From: Epiperipatus broadwayi
Taxonomy: Eukaryota; Onychophora; Udeonychophora; Euonychophora; Peripatidae
Assembly (NCBI GenBank): GCA_028023455.1
Contig: JAQFVV010000013.1
Coordinates: 10,456,579 to 10,520,578, forward strand
Reading direction: 5' to 3'
DNA: 64,000 bases
Positions 34,020 through 46,892 of this stretch are shown piece after piece. The translations under genes and the position numbers were made by a program. The notes below the pieces were generated by a model, which was given only the letters and a program-made list of their open reading frames with translations, did not search any database and was not told where the DNA came from. The stretch's first letter is position 1. Every line of letters begins with the position of its first letter.

Positions 34020-36845
34020 GTTCCATCCTTAATCGAGACCCTAGATGCTTTTTTATTGAAAATAAATAAATAAGTACATTTTCTTTAAAATTTAATGCTT
34101 ATAATTTTATTGAAATATGTTTATATGTACATAATATTCAAATAAAAAATATGTAATAAACAATAGTCACATAGATAAATGGTAAAATAAATTTAAATAG
34201 TTCATTTTGAGGGTAAAAAGCTTTAGCATTCTATCACAAGGGAATGCTGAATGAAACATTCTTTGTTTCTTTATCCTTTATTTAAGAATATGGGCCATCC
34301 ACCACAAATGAATCTTAAGCATGTTTGTGCATTTTGAGATATCTAAAAAAAAATTGAAAGTTTTACTAGATAAATGGTATGCATTGCATTGCTTGATTAT
34401 GTATACTGTGTAATCTTATAATTTACAGTCCACATGTATTATTTTACGGTATATAAATTATGTATTATTTTATTTAGCTAATTAATAGCAAAATCACAAT
34501 TTGTGATTTACAGTTTAGAGGCTATAGATATATAGAACATATATAACTTAGTAATAATATTTAACATAAAAAAATAATAGATTTAACTAAATAGAATTAT
34601 AAAACCTATTCTAATTTTCTCTTAATCATATACATATATTTTAATAATACTGAACTGAAATCAGCGTGATGTCACTTAATTTTACAATAGCATAGAAATA
34701 ACTAATTAAAAAAATTAAACAAACTTAAAAGTATAAATTGACACAATAAAAATAACTGATGTTAAAAAAATGATTTATTAATATTTTTGTCGCTAAAAAT
34801 TGTAAATGATTAAATTAATATTTTTTTATACAATATGATAACTGTATTTATTGTTTTAAATATAAAATAATGTAAGTTCATATACATATTATCAAGTCAT
34901 AAAAAAAATAATACAAAATTTTATTTATTACTGTAACTAAAAAATAATCATTTAATTAATGTGTTTTGTTTAAATATAAGGAAGAAGGTACTTTATCTTA
35001 TTTTCTTTCATTTGTAAAAGAAAAAAAAAAGTTAGATATAAAAAAAAACAGATATAGATTTTTTTAATGAAATATTGTATTTATAATGCATGTTCAAAAT
35101 GTTTTTTTTTATTTAACTTGTATTATAGTTTTGCAATTTGCTGATGTAATAGACTAAATTTACTACTGATTTAAAATAAAAAATAAAAAAAAGGAATATT
35201 TTTTTTATGATTTAGAAAAAAAAAAATATAAGCTTAAACTGATTAGAGTAAAATTGTAATTGGATAGAGGAGTAGTCTATTATTCTGGGGGTATATAATG
35301 AGGCATTGTACAAATCATCCTCTCCATATTTGTTTGTGCTCAAGCTACACTTTGTTGCTCAAGCCAAACTGGTGTTTCTGCTATTATTCCAGTGGCTTTT
35401 CCTGCCTCTTGCTGCCTTGCAGAAATCAACCTGAGAGGAACTATAGCTAAAGATAGTATGATTGAAGGCTGTTGGCATTTGGAATTAATATATCAACTGT
35501 TAATTGTCAGCAGTTTATGGTGATAAAATTCATCAAGAAATCAAGAAAAAATGCAGTGTTAAAACTCAGGTGTGTGTTAGTCCAGAACCTGAATCATGAA
35601 GCCTTTCTGCAGAAAAATAACTAGTTGCCTAATTGGAGTGAAAAAAATCTGGTAGCCCTCCTGTAGAAAAATAGCCTGATGTCTGCCTGAAGCGATGGTA
35701 GGTCTTTCATTGAAGAAAATCAGTAGTTACCTGTCTGATGTAAAAGAAGAGAAAGTAGTCAATTTATAAACCTATTTCATTCTACCTCTCATAACAAAAA
35801 TTACCTCCCCCTTCTTGCAATAAAAATTTAAGAATTTAATATTTGTTAATAATTGTGTATATGTAACATATAATAGTCATTAGTCCAAATTTTGTAATTA
35901 CCCTTTCTAATTCTTCTGATGAGAAAATATTAAGAAATATAGAAGCAACCAACAGAGGAGGGGTATATATTTAAAATTGCTTTTTAGTCAGATAATATCA
36001 TTTCTTAATTAGAAATAATGTTTATGTGTAAGTAATTCATAATCCTATAAAGATATTGTTTGACTGAAGAAATATAATAGTTTTTAGATTCATTAAAGGG
36101 ATGTTCATCATCAGTGATCTATGTGAGTAGTATAATGCCAATAACCACATGATGCTTCATATTTAAAATTTTATATTGAATATTATAATATTTGAAATGT
36201 TTTGAAAACTAGAGTTGTATAGTGATATCATGTGCAAAATTATATGATGATAGTATTAGGTTGTTGCATAAAATGTAGACAAGTTAATAGTTATGAATAA
36301 ATAAAATAGATAATAGTTAAATGTGCAACCAACATAGTTACTTTAAGTATAAATAATCACATTTCTATAACTTATAATATATTGTTTGAATTCCATTATT
36401 GAATAAATGATCAAGTGACATCCAACCATCCTGTGGGTGGTTGCATTCCATTATAATTGGAACCCAACATAGAGTTCTAATCAGTTTGATATGTTTCAAG
36501 GCTAGTAAGATTTTTTATTGTTTAAAAACAATGCTGAGAATAATTAAAGTTACTTTATAGTTTATTTTGCTATGCTCTTATGATAATAAATGAAAGTTTA
36601 GCAATTGAGAAATTATAGTTAAATGTAAAATTACAGTTTTAAATATACATTGAATTAATATAATTTAATTTCATTATAGATATAAAAAAATTTATAGAAT
36701 GGACAATGTTGAATAGTTCCACTTATATGCTTTAATGGAATGAGAAAATTAAATCATCACGATGGATATATCAAAATATTAATATATAAATTATATCATT
36801 TTTTTTATTTTAAGGTATTATTATTTTTGAAAGTAATATAAAATT
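34020..36845. other. Non-coding; GC-richer patch at 35280-35760
   Basis: No supported gene. At 35290 GTATATAATG is followed by about 450 bp of more balanced composition without an ORF; it might be a promoter or 5' exon, or an LTR remnant. The rest is plain A+T-rich DNA. Confidence 0.35.
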
Positions 36846-36856
36846 AAAAAAAAAAA

Positions 36857-37092
<236 letters not shown>

Positions 37093-37599
37093 TTTTTATT
37101 TAGAAATGAGTTTTATGATTATTTAAACAAATGCATGAACTATAAATACATCCACATATAAAACATGGTGATCTATCATTTTGTTTATTTTATATTTTGT
37201 AATGCTGACTCTTAATTTCTTCTGCATCAAACTTCTCTTTCTGAAATTATTTTATATCTTCTCTAATTTTCACTGTCCATTATCAATTCAGTGAAAATGA
37301 TGAACATTGCATTTTTTAAAATATCCTGGAGATATTTTTTATAACATAAACCAGAATTGTAAGAATCATGCTCAAATTCATTATAAAATATTTTAAGAGG
37401 TCTATAGCTATTCATTCATTTATTTCACATCTAAGAAAAAAAATTGATTTATATTATTATTTGCCACAATATTCTTATAATTTTACAGATTATATTTAAA
37501 TTAGATTTCAATGTTTTTTTTAAAAAATTCCAACATTATTTATATATTCCCAAATACATTCAATTGTTAATATAAATAAACCAAATGAATATAGAACAC

Positions 37600-37912
37600 A
37601 ATGCTTTAGTAGTGATATGATATTTTCTTCATGTGTTGCTGATCTAACCAGTGACCACTCTCATGAGATTAAAGTTAATATTTACATTTATGAATACTAA
37701 ATATAAAACAATGTTTTAACCAACTAGTCTAGACAAATAATTAATTAGTTACAGCATCATTTTAAATTCAATATTAGTGAATCTAAAAGTCAAGGCTTGA
37801 ATCCCATGCTAGGATTGTTACTGACTAGATCAGCAAGAATTAAAGAAGTGAGAATAATAATAGCTTTCAAAGTATTATGTTCTTTAGTAATATGTGTTAT
37901 TACTAACAAGGG
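37600..37912. repeat. Fold-back element, diverged arms
   Basis: TTGCTGATCTAACCAGTGACC (37637) returns inverted as GTTACTGACTAGATCAGCAA (37818), and similarity extends outward on both sides for about 150 bp per arm. No ORF. Confidence 0.65.
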
Positions 37913-38048
37913 GATGCATTTGGAAAAATATAAATAAATTTTGAATTTTTCTAAAAATATGTAACCATTTCAAATAGATGATTTGAATTAGTTTAATATA
38001 TAACTGTAAAAAAAATGTCATCTTCCAATAAGTATTTTTATTATATAT

Positions 38049-38515
38049 AGAGCTCGCAAATAAGCTCTTAACAAGCTTTGCAGAATACCCCCAACCTCAG
38101 ACCAGTTTCTGCTTCTGGAATCTTCAGTAAGGTGCTAGGATATTCAAGCATTAGACTAAAAGTACCAGGACAAGCCCAGCACTTTATATAATGTATAACT
38201 ATTAAGTAGAAAATCTGAAATTTTCAGACATCCGTATGTCTTCCAATTCAGCTATCTAACTTAAATAGCCATATGGGAGTGAACTAAGTTCAAATAGACC
38301 ATATATTAATAGCTTTAGTAATATAAAATCAACAAAGCATTAATAGCAAAAAATAAAATTACAAAAAAAATCAAGTCAGATGTCACATGATCTAATAAGC
38401 TTGTATTACAAAATATATATATAGAGCTCGCAAATAATCTCTTAACAAGCTCTGCAGAATATCCCCAACACCAGACTAGTTTCTGCTTCTGGAGTCCTCA
38501 GTGAGGTACTAGGAT
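38049..38515 (+). repeat. Satellite-like units of 374 bp, distant kin of the 17-kb palindrome
   Basis: AGAGCTCGCAAATAA starts at 38049 and recurs at 38423, giving a 374-bp period; the second unit is truncated after about 90 bp. Each start follows a TATATATA run. The segment at 38226-38300 (AGACATCC..ATGTCTTCC..TTCAGC..ATAGCCATATGGG) aligns with the 17350 region of the 414-bp unit (AGACACCT..ATGTCTTC..CTCAGCC..ATAGCTATATGGG), and both units end in CTTGTATTA. Confidence 0.75.
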
Positions 38516-38529
38516 ATTATTTTTAATAG

Positions 38530-40000
38530 TTAAAAAATTGAACTATATACAAATATGATAAGGACTGTGAGACTAATCTATATTTTTATCAAATATTTAC
38601 AGTGTTGGTATACTGAATCATAACATTATTAGTTTTAAACTTTTTAAATACCATTTAAAAGCTTTGAAGATGGTTAATGAATTAACATTTTTCCTATGTT
38701 CAAAAAAATTATTTGGATAATGATCTTCCCAAATCCAAAAAGTTGCTGAAGTAATTTTACTAAAGTAGGTGGAATAAATTATTTTTGATGGTTTATTAAT
38801 GTATATCTTTGTTTTGAGATTTATGGTGGTAAGCGCTTATTTTTTATCAGTCTAAATATTTAGCTTTGGCATATTGATTAAATTAATAAATTGAATTATC
38901 GGCAAATCATTTTCTTTTCGATATAATAAAATAACGAGATTGTTATAGTATAAGAATAATTTTAAACTACATATCACATGAAGGCCTTGGGATTTTTTTT
39001 TTATCTTTGATTTTTGATATCCCATACAAGGATATATTATCCTATAACTTAAACCTTGCTTTGAACTCTTTTCTACCAGCAGAGAAATTATAAATATTTT
39101 CCTATTTGTTTTATATCTTGACGACCATCTGATGTTAATTTATAGATATAAATACCTTAATAATTTTGAATTCAGTATTGGTATGAAACCTAAAGATAAA
39201 AGTAAAAAAGAAAAACAGACAGATATATTTCATTCAATGGACTTTTTTGCTTTGTTGCAAATTTGTTATTTAAAAAAAAAAAACGAGTTTAGAGATTTTT
39301 ATTTAGATTTGTTTAAAATTAGAATTTCTCTTTTCTGTAAATGATTTGATCATTTGATCATTTTGGTTGAAGCAAAGAAAAGATAAATAAAATTATTGAA
39401 AATGTAAAAGATTTCTCATTATCTTCTATTTCTTTCTTAGTTCAATCATTTATCAAACATTGCAAACAATTCGTTCGCACTTTGGAAATTACATTTTCTA
39501 CAAGTGTTTAGTAATCATTCAGTAATAGAAACACCTCAATAGATTGAACAAAACTTGGTGTGAAAAGAAAAACAGTTTATAAATTAAACGCTTTCCTTTC
39601 TCTAGTACCCACAGCTTCCCAGTCCCTGAGGTTTTTTACTTAATAATTGAATTATTAATAAATATTCTGCAAACATTTTATTTAGCAAAACAAAATATAC
39701 AATTTCTATGTTAAATATATGTTTGTATATTTTAAAATTAAATAATTTTTCAAGATTAAAGAAATAGTTAACGGTTGAATATTTGATTCAGTCTTTTATT
39801 TAAATACCCAGTACATGATAAATCAAGCAGTTATAAAATATGTAGAAAATTAAATATTATATATTTGTCTGAAAATTTGTAATGATAGTTGGTATATTAT
39901 AAGATGTGATATGTTGGACTATTTCCATCATTTATGAGTGAATGTTGAATGTATAGAAAATTTTAAACTTTATTTAAACTTTCCAAATACAAACAACTTG
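38530..40000. other. Non-coding, nothing recognised
   Basis: A 70-codon frame at 39132-39344 is Lys-rich with no domain and is not supported as a gene. Confidence 0.4.
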
Positions 40001-40004
40001 TTAG

Positions 40005-40152
40005 TAATAACACACAAATAAACAATACAGGTTAATAATTATACAACGTTAATATTGTCACTGCGCATATAGGCCAGAAACACCTGAAGAAGAGTGGAGA
40101 ATAATACTACTCGAAACGGTGTGTAATTACTAACCTGTATTTGTGTGTTATA
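40005..40152. repeat. 148-bp TIR element with CTGAAGA/GAAA hairpin core
   Basis: The ends match in inverted orientation: TAATAACACACAAATA at 40005 versus TTTGTGTGTTATA at 40140, and ACAGGTTAATAATTA versus its inverse near 40124. Inside, CTGAAGA (40084-40090), a 6-bp stem GAGTGG/CTACTC, and GAAA (40113-40116) sit between an outer ACAC/GTGT stem, a layout resembling a hammerhead core lacking a clear stem III. It may be a remnant of a Penelope-like terminal repeat. Confidence 0.6.
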
Positions 40153-40159
40153 TATGGCT

Positions 40160-43100
40160 CATTAAATTATATGTGTATAGATAGATGTATTTTAATTATT
40201 TACGTCATCTAATTTAATTATTGTTTTTAGAAAAAATCAAATTTTATTTATTCTTTTTAAATACAACTTTTCTGATATTATTCACTTCTTCAGGTATATG
40301 GGAATTGAATCAGATAACCTTTAGATTCATAAATATTAAATTTAAATGATGCTCTAATTAAGGAGGTTATTTTTTGTAACGTCAGATTCAATTAGATAAT
40401 GAAAACAGATTAATATATACTTTCAAGTAAAATGACTTTATCACAAATTTTCAGACATACACCTTTATCTTCTTTATTGAGGACGATTGATTTCTCCCAA
40501 AAAGCAAGGGATTATAATGATTTTATATGGGAGAAAAATTAGCTCTTTCCTGCAGATAAAAATTAAATCATCAATTGCTAATATTGTATTTAAAAAATTA
40601 CTTAATCTAGTATATATAGTAGCTGAAAAAGGCTTAAGTACAATATATGCATGGGTAAACTGTGCTATATGTATATTATGCAGGTATGCACTTAAAATAT
40701 GTATGCAGATAAGAAAATGCAACTTAAATATATGCAAAAAACATTTAGCTTAAAACTGTTTTTTTTTTTTATATAATCCATCCATTTAACACTCAAAATC
40801 ATCCAGTTTTCTGGGTCACCAGTTGCTCATTCTAAGAATCCATCATTGTCTTTTAAATCTTGTGATGATCATGGATTTTTTTGGAAGAGGACACATCAGG
40901 TGTTTATGGTTAGGGATCTCTAAAAAAAAAATTTAAAATAAATTGTTGAGTTCTGTGATTTTTTCTTTCTACAAAATATTATAAGGTCTCATTTGTTGAT
41001 TTAAGGTATTTTTAGATTTGATGGAATGTTCTAAGTTAGAATTAAATTCTTTGACAGTGCTATTTATGATTTCATGATATGAACTCAGTTTCTTCAGTTT
41101 TTTGATGGCCAAGTTCTTCTTTTCAAACTTGTTGATTTTCTTGTTTTCATTCACCTTCATTAATTCCGAGTTAGTTAACTTTTCCATATAGACTGCAAAA
41201 GCTCTTCAACATTGTCATCATCAATTTCTTACAGTCATTTTTATCCAAAGTGACAACAAAATGCTGTAATACTTGTTGAAGTTAGTATATCTTGAAAATT
41301 GTGATGATTCTTTGACCCATAGATTGTAGAAGTGATGTTGTATTGGATAATATTAGTTGCTGCTATGATTCCAGTTGAAAACATATGTAGTTGCAAACTT
41401 AAAAAAAAATTTTCAATATTGATAAAAAAAAAAAATGGAGTTTCACTGTTCAAATGTATAGAAAAATGGACCAAAAAAGGGAGAGTAAACTCACAGTTGA
41501 TAATTTTTTGTATTCTTACACAAAACTGTTAATCATTGATCTGAAAAAAAGCTCTTATTGAAGTTTAATTTTTTTTTTAAATTTGTAGTCTTATATTATG
41601 TATATGAAATGCTTTAGAATTTAAAAAAGCAATGCTTAATAATATCTCAGTTGTTGTGACTATAAAGACTTGTTTATTTATTAATACTGTAATGGTAGAC
41701 AAATTATAAAACTGTAAAAAAATAAAAATTCTGAAATATTAAGATAGGAAAAAAAAATGTATCTAATGCATTCTATGTTTGCATACTGTAATCAATATTT
41801 AAGGTTTTTTTTTTTTCAATATGTACTATGCAGATCTAAATAAACAGCATTTTATATACAAATACATTAATTATGGATTTTTTTAGCCATGGGATGTCAC
41901 ATTTTATTACATGTGGTAGCCTATTTTTGAATAATTTAGAAATTGTTTGAATAGTGCAGTGTTTATGATGACAGAGATATGGACAATTTAAATAAATATT
42001 AAAGATATTAATCTTCTTCACTTTATTTCTATTGCATTTTCATCATGCAAAATTTATTATTAACTGCATAATGCATGAAATTATGCTCACATATTTAAAC
42101 TAAAAATACCATTTACGATAGTTTTAATTTGATTAAAATTAGCATTCATAAAGATTTTAGTCTCAAATTGATTGACTGAATATTTTAGCTAATATTTATA
42201 CTATACATAATTTAAAATTAAATATTAATAGTATATGATCAAAATTTATTTTTAATTTTATGCTGAATAAAATTTTCATTTTTTTTTTCTATATTTTTAT
42301 ATATTTGCGATAATGTTCACTATACTGAAACAGATTACGAAATGTTTTAAAATTGAGCAAATAGATTAAGTGTTATTTTTAATTTACATTTAGTAATTCT
42401 TAATTTTATAAAGTTGATCATCATTTGTGCAAATCATAGCACCATCTTTTGCAAAGTAACAATTATAATAATTAAAATACAATATGATTGTAATTTTTTC
42501 TGCAAGCAAAGGCTGTTTATAAGAATTTTAATTCCTAAAAGTGAGTAAATATAACATACAGTTTTTATATTAGTTTACATATTTTAAAGTTTAATACTAT
42601 ATTGATATATTTAGTCATTGTACATCATCAAAATATAATTATAATTATTTATTATACTGAACAAAATACCTTTTTTTGCTTTTGTAACTATTAACAATGA
42701 AAATCTTTACTTTGGGTATGGCATCAATGAAGTACTGATTGTCTTGTAAGGACACTGGATGAAAATGAAAGAAAATATTATACTGTACATTCATTAATTG
42801 TATTTTAAGTTTGTAATCAAAATATTGTACACAGTACGGTAACATTGTGTACTGTATTGTGTATTATGAATAAACTCTATATTTATAGTTTCAGCACAAA
42901 TGTCACTACATTGCTTTTGAATGCCATAACTTTAATAACCATCACATGACATCATCAGTCTTACAAAATTGCCACCAAAGAAAAGTTATAGTGAATAAAC
43001 CAAAATAGAGATACAAATTGATGATGGTTGCTACTGTAAATCTCATACAGAAGATCTAGAAGCAGGATGTAGGTGTATATATATATAAACAGATAAATAT

Positions 43101-44324
43101 TGTTTAAAACTGTCCAAACTTATATTAAATGTAATGTAATTTAATTAATTTATAGATATGTAATATTTCTTTTATATTTGGTAATCTTGATTTATCAAAT
43201 GGCTACATTATTATTCTTCAGGATAAATATGATTTGCAGTATTAATCAATTTTTTTGTTGTTGTTGTAAAATCATTTGATCAAAACATCTGAAATGCTTA
43301 AAGTTCATTCCACTGTTTCTGGTTTGGAGGCTGACCGTTAATTAGTTTTCTTTCTCTCTAGAATAAATGACAATTTAACAAATCTATTGCTGATAACAAT
43401 TATATATTTTTTATAAACAAAAAAAAATCATCAATTTTTATATTCACTATTTTAAGAAAAGATTGCTCAGTGAATCAACAATTTCATCTGTTCATATAGA
43501 TAATTGAAAAAAATAGAAAACTTAAATATACTAATATGTAGATATATATATTTATATTTAATTAAAAAAATTTCCCTTAAAAGTAGAAATGTTAAACTAT
43601 TCCACATACACTTAATTATAAAACAGTAGTTTCAAAGTAATTCATTTTGACCATTATTATAAAGTGTCTGACAATTTTCACTTCTGAAAATTAAAAATCA
43701 CTTTATATATATAATAAATACCAAAATAATTGGAAAAAGATTTTTAAAAAAATGTTTTAAAAAATATGTAGTTAATTAATTTTCAGATTATTAAAAAATA
43801 TTGGCAAATTACATTTGTAATTCAACAAATAGTAGTTCGCTATAAAAGAAAGAATAAAAATAAAAATTAACTACAGCTTAGAATTGTTTTAGACCGGACA
43901 AATCATATTCATAACACTAGATGAAGTTAGCGATATATAAAATGGATTTATGTGCTGCTTTAGCACGTAAATGGAATATGTAAATGTATCAATTTACATA
44001 CTGATTACTTTATAATATGATAGTTCTCTGCTTCCTTTCACTCACAAACTGACTTTATCTAGTGCTATAAATATGACGTGCCAATCGAAAGCAGAGCTAA
44101 GCTATAGTTTATTAATATTGTTAATCTTTCCTTTATAGCAAACTACTCCTACTTATTAAATTATAATGTCTACATTTTAAAAATAAAAACTAAATAATAT
44201 AAAGAACAATGTTCAATATGTAACCAAAAAGTTATAAATTAAAAATTACTTTTCCCTTTTCTGAAAAATTAAAACCAACTAATTTATATATATATATATA
44301 ACAAACTAACCAAAGGAAATACAT
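40160..44324. other. Non-coding A+T-rich stretch
   Basis: Several 60-90-codon frames on both strands (for example 40474-40753 on opposite strands, 40969-41187, 41241-41532, 42645-42845) have no domain, no homologous look and A+T-biased composition. Nothing else recognised. Sequence just before the Penelope copy includes an (AT)n run at 44284-44300. Confidence 0.4.
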
Positions 44325-44368
44325 ATAAAAACAAAAAAAGACTTATAAATCCAATAAATAATATTATA

Positions 44369-44396
44369 TTTCAACCAGAGAACTGGTTTTCATCAG
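44369..44396 (-). ncRNA. Hammerhead-like motif, left arm of Penelope copy
   Basis: On the minus strand: CTGATGA, a 6-bp stem AACCAG/CTGGTT with loop TTCT, then GAAA. The stem is identical to the right-arm motif and the loop differs. Stems I and III are not clear. Confidence 0.45.
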
Positions 44397-44971
44397 AAAG
44401 AAAAAAAATACACAGTAAAATGGCGATAATCAAAAATTACAGATTTGGTAAAAGATTAAAAATTTAACAAACCCCCCCTGATTGGTCACAAAATCTAACA
44501 CAGAATATCTACCCAATCAATGACAAAATTCAAACAAAAAAAAAAAAAACTACATTCCCTCCTAATCAAGCTTAAATTCTATTTAAATTAAAATAAATAT
44601 AAAAATAAAAAATCCAAAATTAAAATATACATATGTACATACATACAAAAATTAGACTATGCTCACATACAAAAAATAGCTGTGCTCACATTAATATTCA
44701 TTAAAAACTAAAATACTTATACATTTTAATCAAAAATTATAGTTAGTGCAAAGTACAATAATTTATAATAACTAATTATTTATCTATATACCAATTAAAC
44801 ACAGATATTAAATATCCATATAACCAATCTTTACATAAAAAACCTCATATAAGAAAATTTTCACATAAAAAACTCACATATAGAAATCATTTAGGAGACC
44901 AGGTAACCCAGAGATGTAATAGTTCGAGTGTTTAAATTCAATCCATGTAGTTTTAAGGTCTTGAATTTAAA

Positions 44972-46300
44972 TGTGCTTTACAAGATAGAGAGTATGATCA
45001 TGGTCTTATTACTATTATGGTTGAATTAATATATTTGGTTTTAAGAAATAATTTTTTTACTTTTGATTCTAGATACTATTTACAGAAACAAGGTACTGCA
45101 ATGGGTACAAAGATGGCACCAAGTTATGCGAATATTTTTATGTCAAAACTAGAATTCTCTATACTTGATAATGCTAGGCTGAAACCTCACACTTGGCTTA
45201 GATATATAGATGACATTTTCATAATATGGCCACATAGTGAAGTTGAACTTCATAATTTTTTAAGTTATTTAAATAATTTTAATAAAAATATTAATTTCAC
45301 AATGAATTTTTCAAAATCAATTGCTCATTTTCTTGATGTTGAAGTTATTTACACTAATAGAGTTCTTACTACTACTGTATATAGGAAACCAACTGATAAT
45401 AACCACTATCTACATTTTTATAGTAACCATCCTAAACATTTAAAGGCTAATATTCCTTATAGTCAATTTTTAAGGATGAAGAGGATTTGTAATGATGAGA
45501 AATTTCTTCAACAAAATAATAGTATTTTATATAATAGATTGCTCAATATGAGGTATCCTAAGACATTGTTGGATAATGCAGTAAGGAGATCTTCTTTAAT
45601 TGATAGAAAGAAACTTTTTTTATCTGAAAAGAGTAAAAAACAATTAGATGTTCCACCATCGATTCTTACTTTCAATAGAGATTTACCTAATATTAACCGG
45701 ATATTGGCGAAACATTTTAACATATTACAGTCCACAGATTATTTAAAATCTATTTTTTCTGATCCACCTAAGGTTGTATATCGAAAACATAGATCACTTA
45801 GAGATATACTTGTCAAAACAAATTTTATTAGTAGTTCTGTACAGGTAAAAGGGTGTTCTCCATGTGAGGATAAAAGATGTTTTACATGTAAACATATTGT
45901 TGTGACAAAAGTGGTCTTTAGTACTAAGAATCGTAATTTTAAATGGTATATTCCTAATTATGTTACATGTAAAAGTGTTAATTTGATATATTTGATAGAG
46001 TGTAGTAGATGTTTAAACCAGTATATAGGTGAGTCAGCAAATAGTTTACATGTCAGAATGACTAATCATAGATTTGACATTTTGCATAAGAATAAAGATA
46101 GACCGGTTTCAAAACATTTTAACTTACCGAATCATTCAATTGATGATTTAAAAGTAGTGATTCTTCAGGAAGGTTTTTCTTCTACAAGGGAGAGGAAACA
46201 AAAGGAGAGTTTTTTTATTTTTAAATTCAAGACCTTAGAACCACATGGATTGAATTTAAACACTGGAACTATTACATCTCTGGGTTACCTGGTCTCCTAA
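44972..46300 (+). CDS. Penelope-like polyprotein, 5'-truncated: RT palm and GIY-YIG endonuclease
   Basis: Reads open from the palindrome junction (about 44974) to a stop at 46300; the first ATG is 45017, giving 427 residues. The RT part keeps QKQGTAMGTKMAPSYAN (24-38, motif B) and YIDD (63-66, motif C), then the FLDVEVIY and VYRKPTD signature typical of Penelope RTs. The fingers and motif A with its catalytic Asp are missing, so it is not a working RT. The C-terminal GIY-YIG nuclease looks complete: IYLIEC at 324-329, QYIGES at 335-340, Arg347 and Glu397 in KESFF. A Cys-rich step (CSPC, CFTC, near 280-295) lies between them. No stop or frameshift in what remains, so truncation happened by insertion rather than decay. 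Acts in the nucleus in target-primed copying. Confidence 0.9.
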   Translation, partial: CALQDREYDHGLITIMVELIYLVLRNNFFTFDSRYYLQKQGTAMGTKMAPSYANIFMSKLEFSILDNARLKPHTWLRYIDDIFIIWPHSEVELHNFLSYLNNFNKNINFTMNFSKSIAHFLDVEVIYTNRVLTTTVYRKPTDNNHYLHFYSNHPKHLKANIPYSQFLRMKRICNDEKFLQQNNSILYNRLLNMRYPKTLLDNAVRRSSLIDRKKLFLSEKSKKQLDVPPSILTFNRDLPNINRILAKHFNILQSTDYLKSIFSDPPKVVYRKHRSLRDILVKTNFISSSVQVKGCSPCEDKRCFTCKHIVVTKVVFSTKNRNFKWYIPNYVTCKSVNLIYLIECSRCLNQYIGESANSLHVRMTNHRFDILHKNKDRPVSKHFNLPNHSIDDLKVVILQEGFSSTRERKQKESFFIFKFKTLEPHGLNLNTGTITSLGYLVS

Positions 46301-46810
46301 ATGATTTCTATATGTGAGTTTTTTATGTGAAAATTTTCTTATATGAGGTTTTTTATGTAAAGATTGGTTATATGGATGTTTAATATCTGTGTTTAATTGG
46401 TATATAGATAAATAATTAGTTATTATAAATTATTGTACTTTGCACTAACTATAATTTTTGATTAAAATGTATAAGTATTTTAGTTTTTAATGAATATTAA
46501 TGTGAGCACAGCTATTTTTTGTATGTGAGCATAGTCTAATTTTTGTATGTATGTACATATGTATATTTTAATTTTTAATTTGGGATTTTTTATTTTTTTA
46601 TTTTTATATTTATTTTAATTTAAATAGAATTTAAGCTTGATTAGGAGGGAATGTAGTTTTTTTCTTTTTTTGTTTGAATTTTGTCATTGATTGGGTAGAT
46701 ATTCTGTGTTAGATTTTGTGACCAATCAGGGGGGTTTTGTTAAATTTTTAATCTTTTACCAAATCTGTAATTTTTGATTATCGCCATTTTACTGTGTATT
46801 TTTTTTCTTT

Positions 46811-46838
46811 CTGATGAAAACCAGTCCTCTGGTTGAAA
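46811..46838 (+). ncRNA. Hammerhead-like motif, right arm of Penelope copy
   Basis: CTGATGA (46811-46817), stem AACCAG/CTGGTT around TCCT, then GAAA (46835-46838), the conserved core of a hammerhead ribozyme. Penelope-like terminal repeats are known to carry hammerhead motifs. What follows (TATAATATTATTTATT) allows only a weak A/T stem III and I see no stem I, so activity is doubtful. Confidence 0.5.
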
Positions 46839-46892
46839 TATAATATTATTTATTGGATTTATAAGTCTTTTTTTTGTTTATATATATATATA

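Larger units (their letters stand above)
44325..46880. mobile_element. Penelope-like element in inverted, tail-out arrangement
   Basis: Left arm 44325-44971 is the inverse complement of right arm 46221-46880 with few differences; the arms carry the end of the coding region plus the 3' UTR. The unique centre (44972-46220) holds a 5'-truncated RT/GIY-YIG ORF. Thus two 5'-truncated copies are joined head to head, a structure known for Penelope elements. Junction at 44971/44972. (AT)n tracts lie at both outer ends. Each arm contains a hammerhead-like motif (44369-44396 minus; 46811-46838 plus). Confidence 0.88.

Noticed and set aside
40474-40753. Overlapping opposite-strand frames of 87-88 codons
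   Set aside because: No domain on either strand and no repeat or exon signals; chance open frames.
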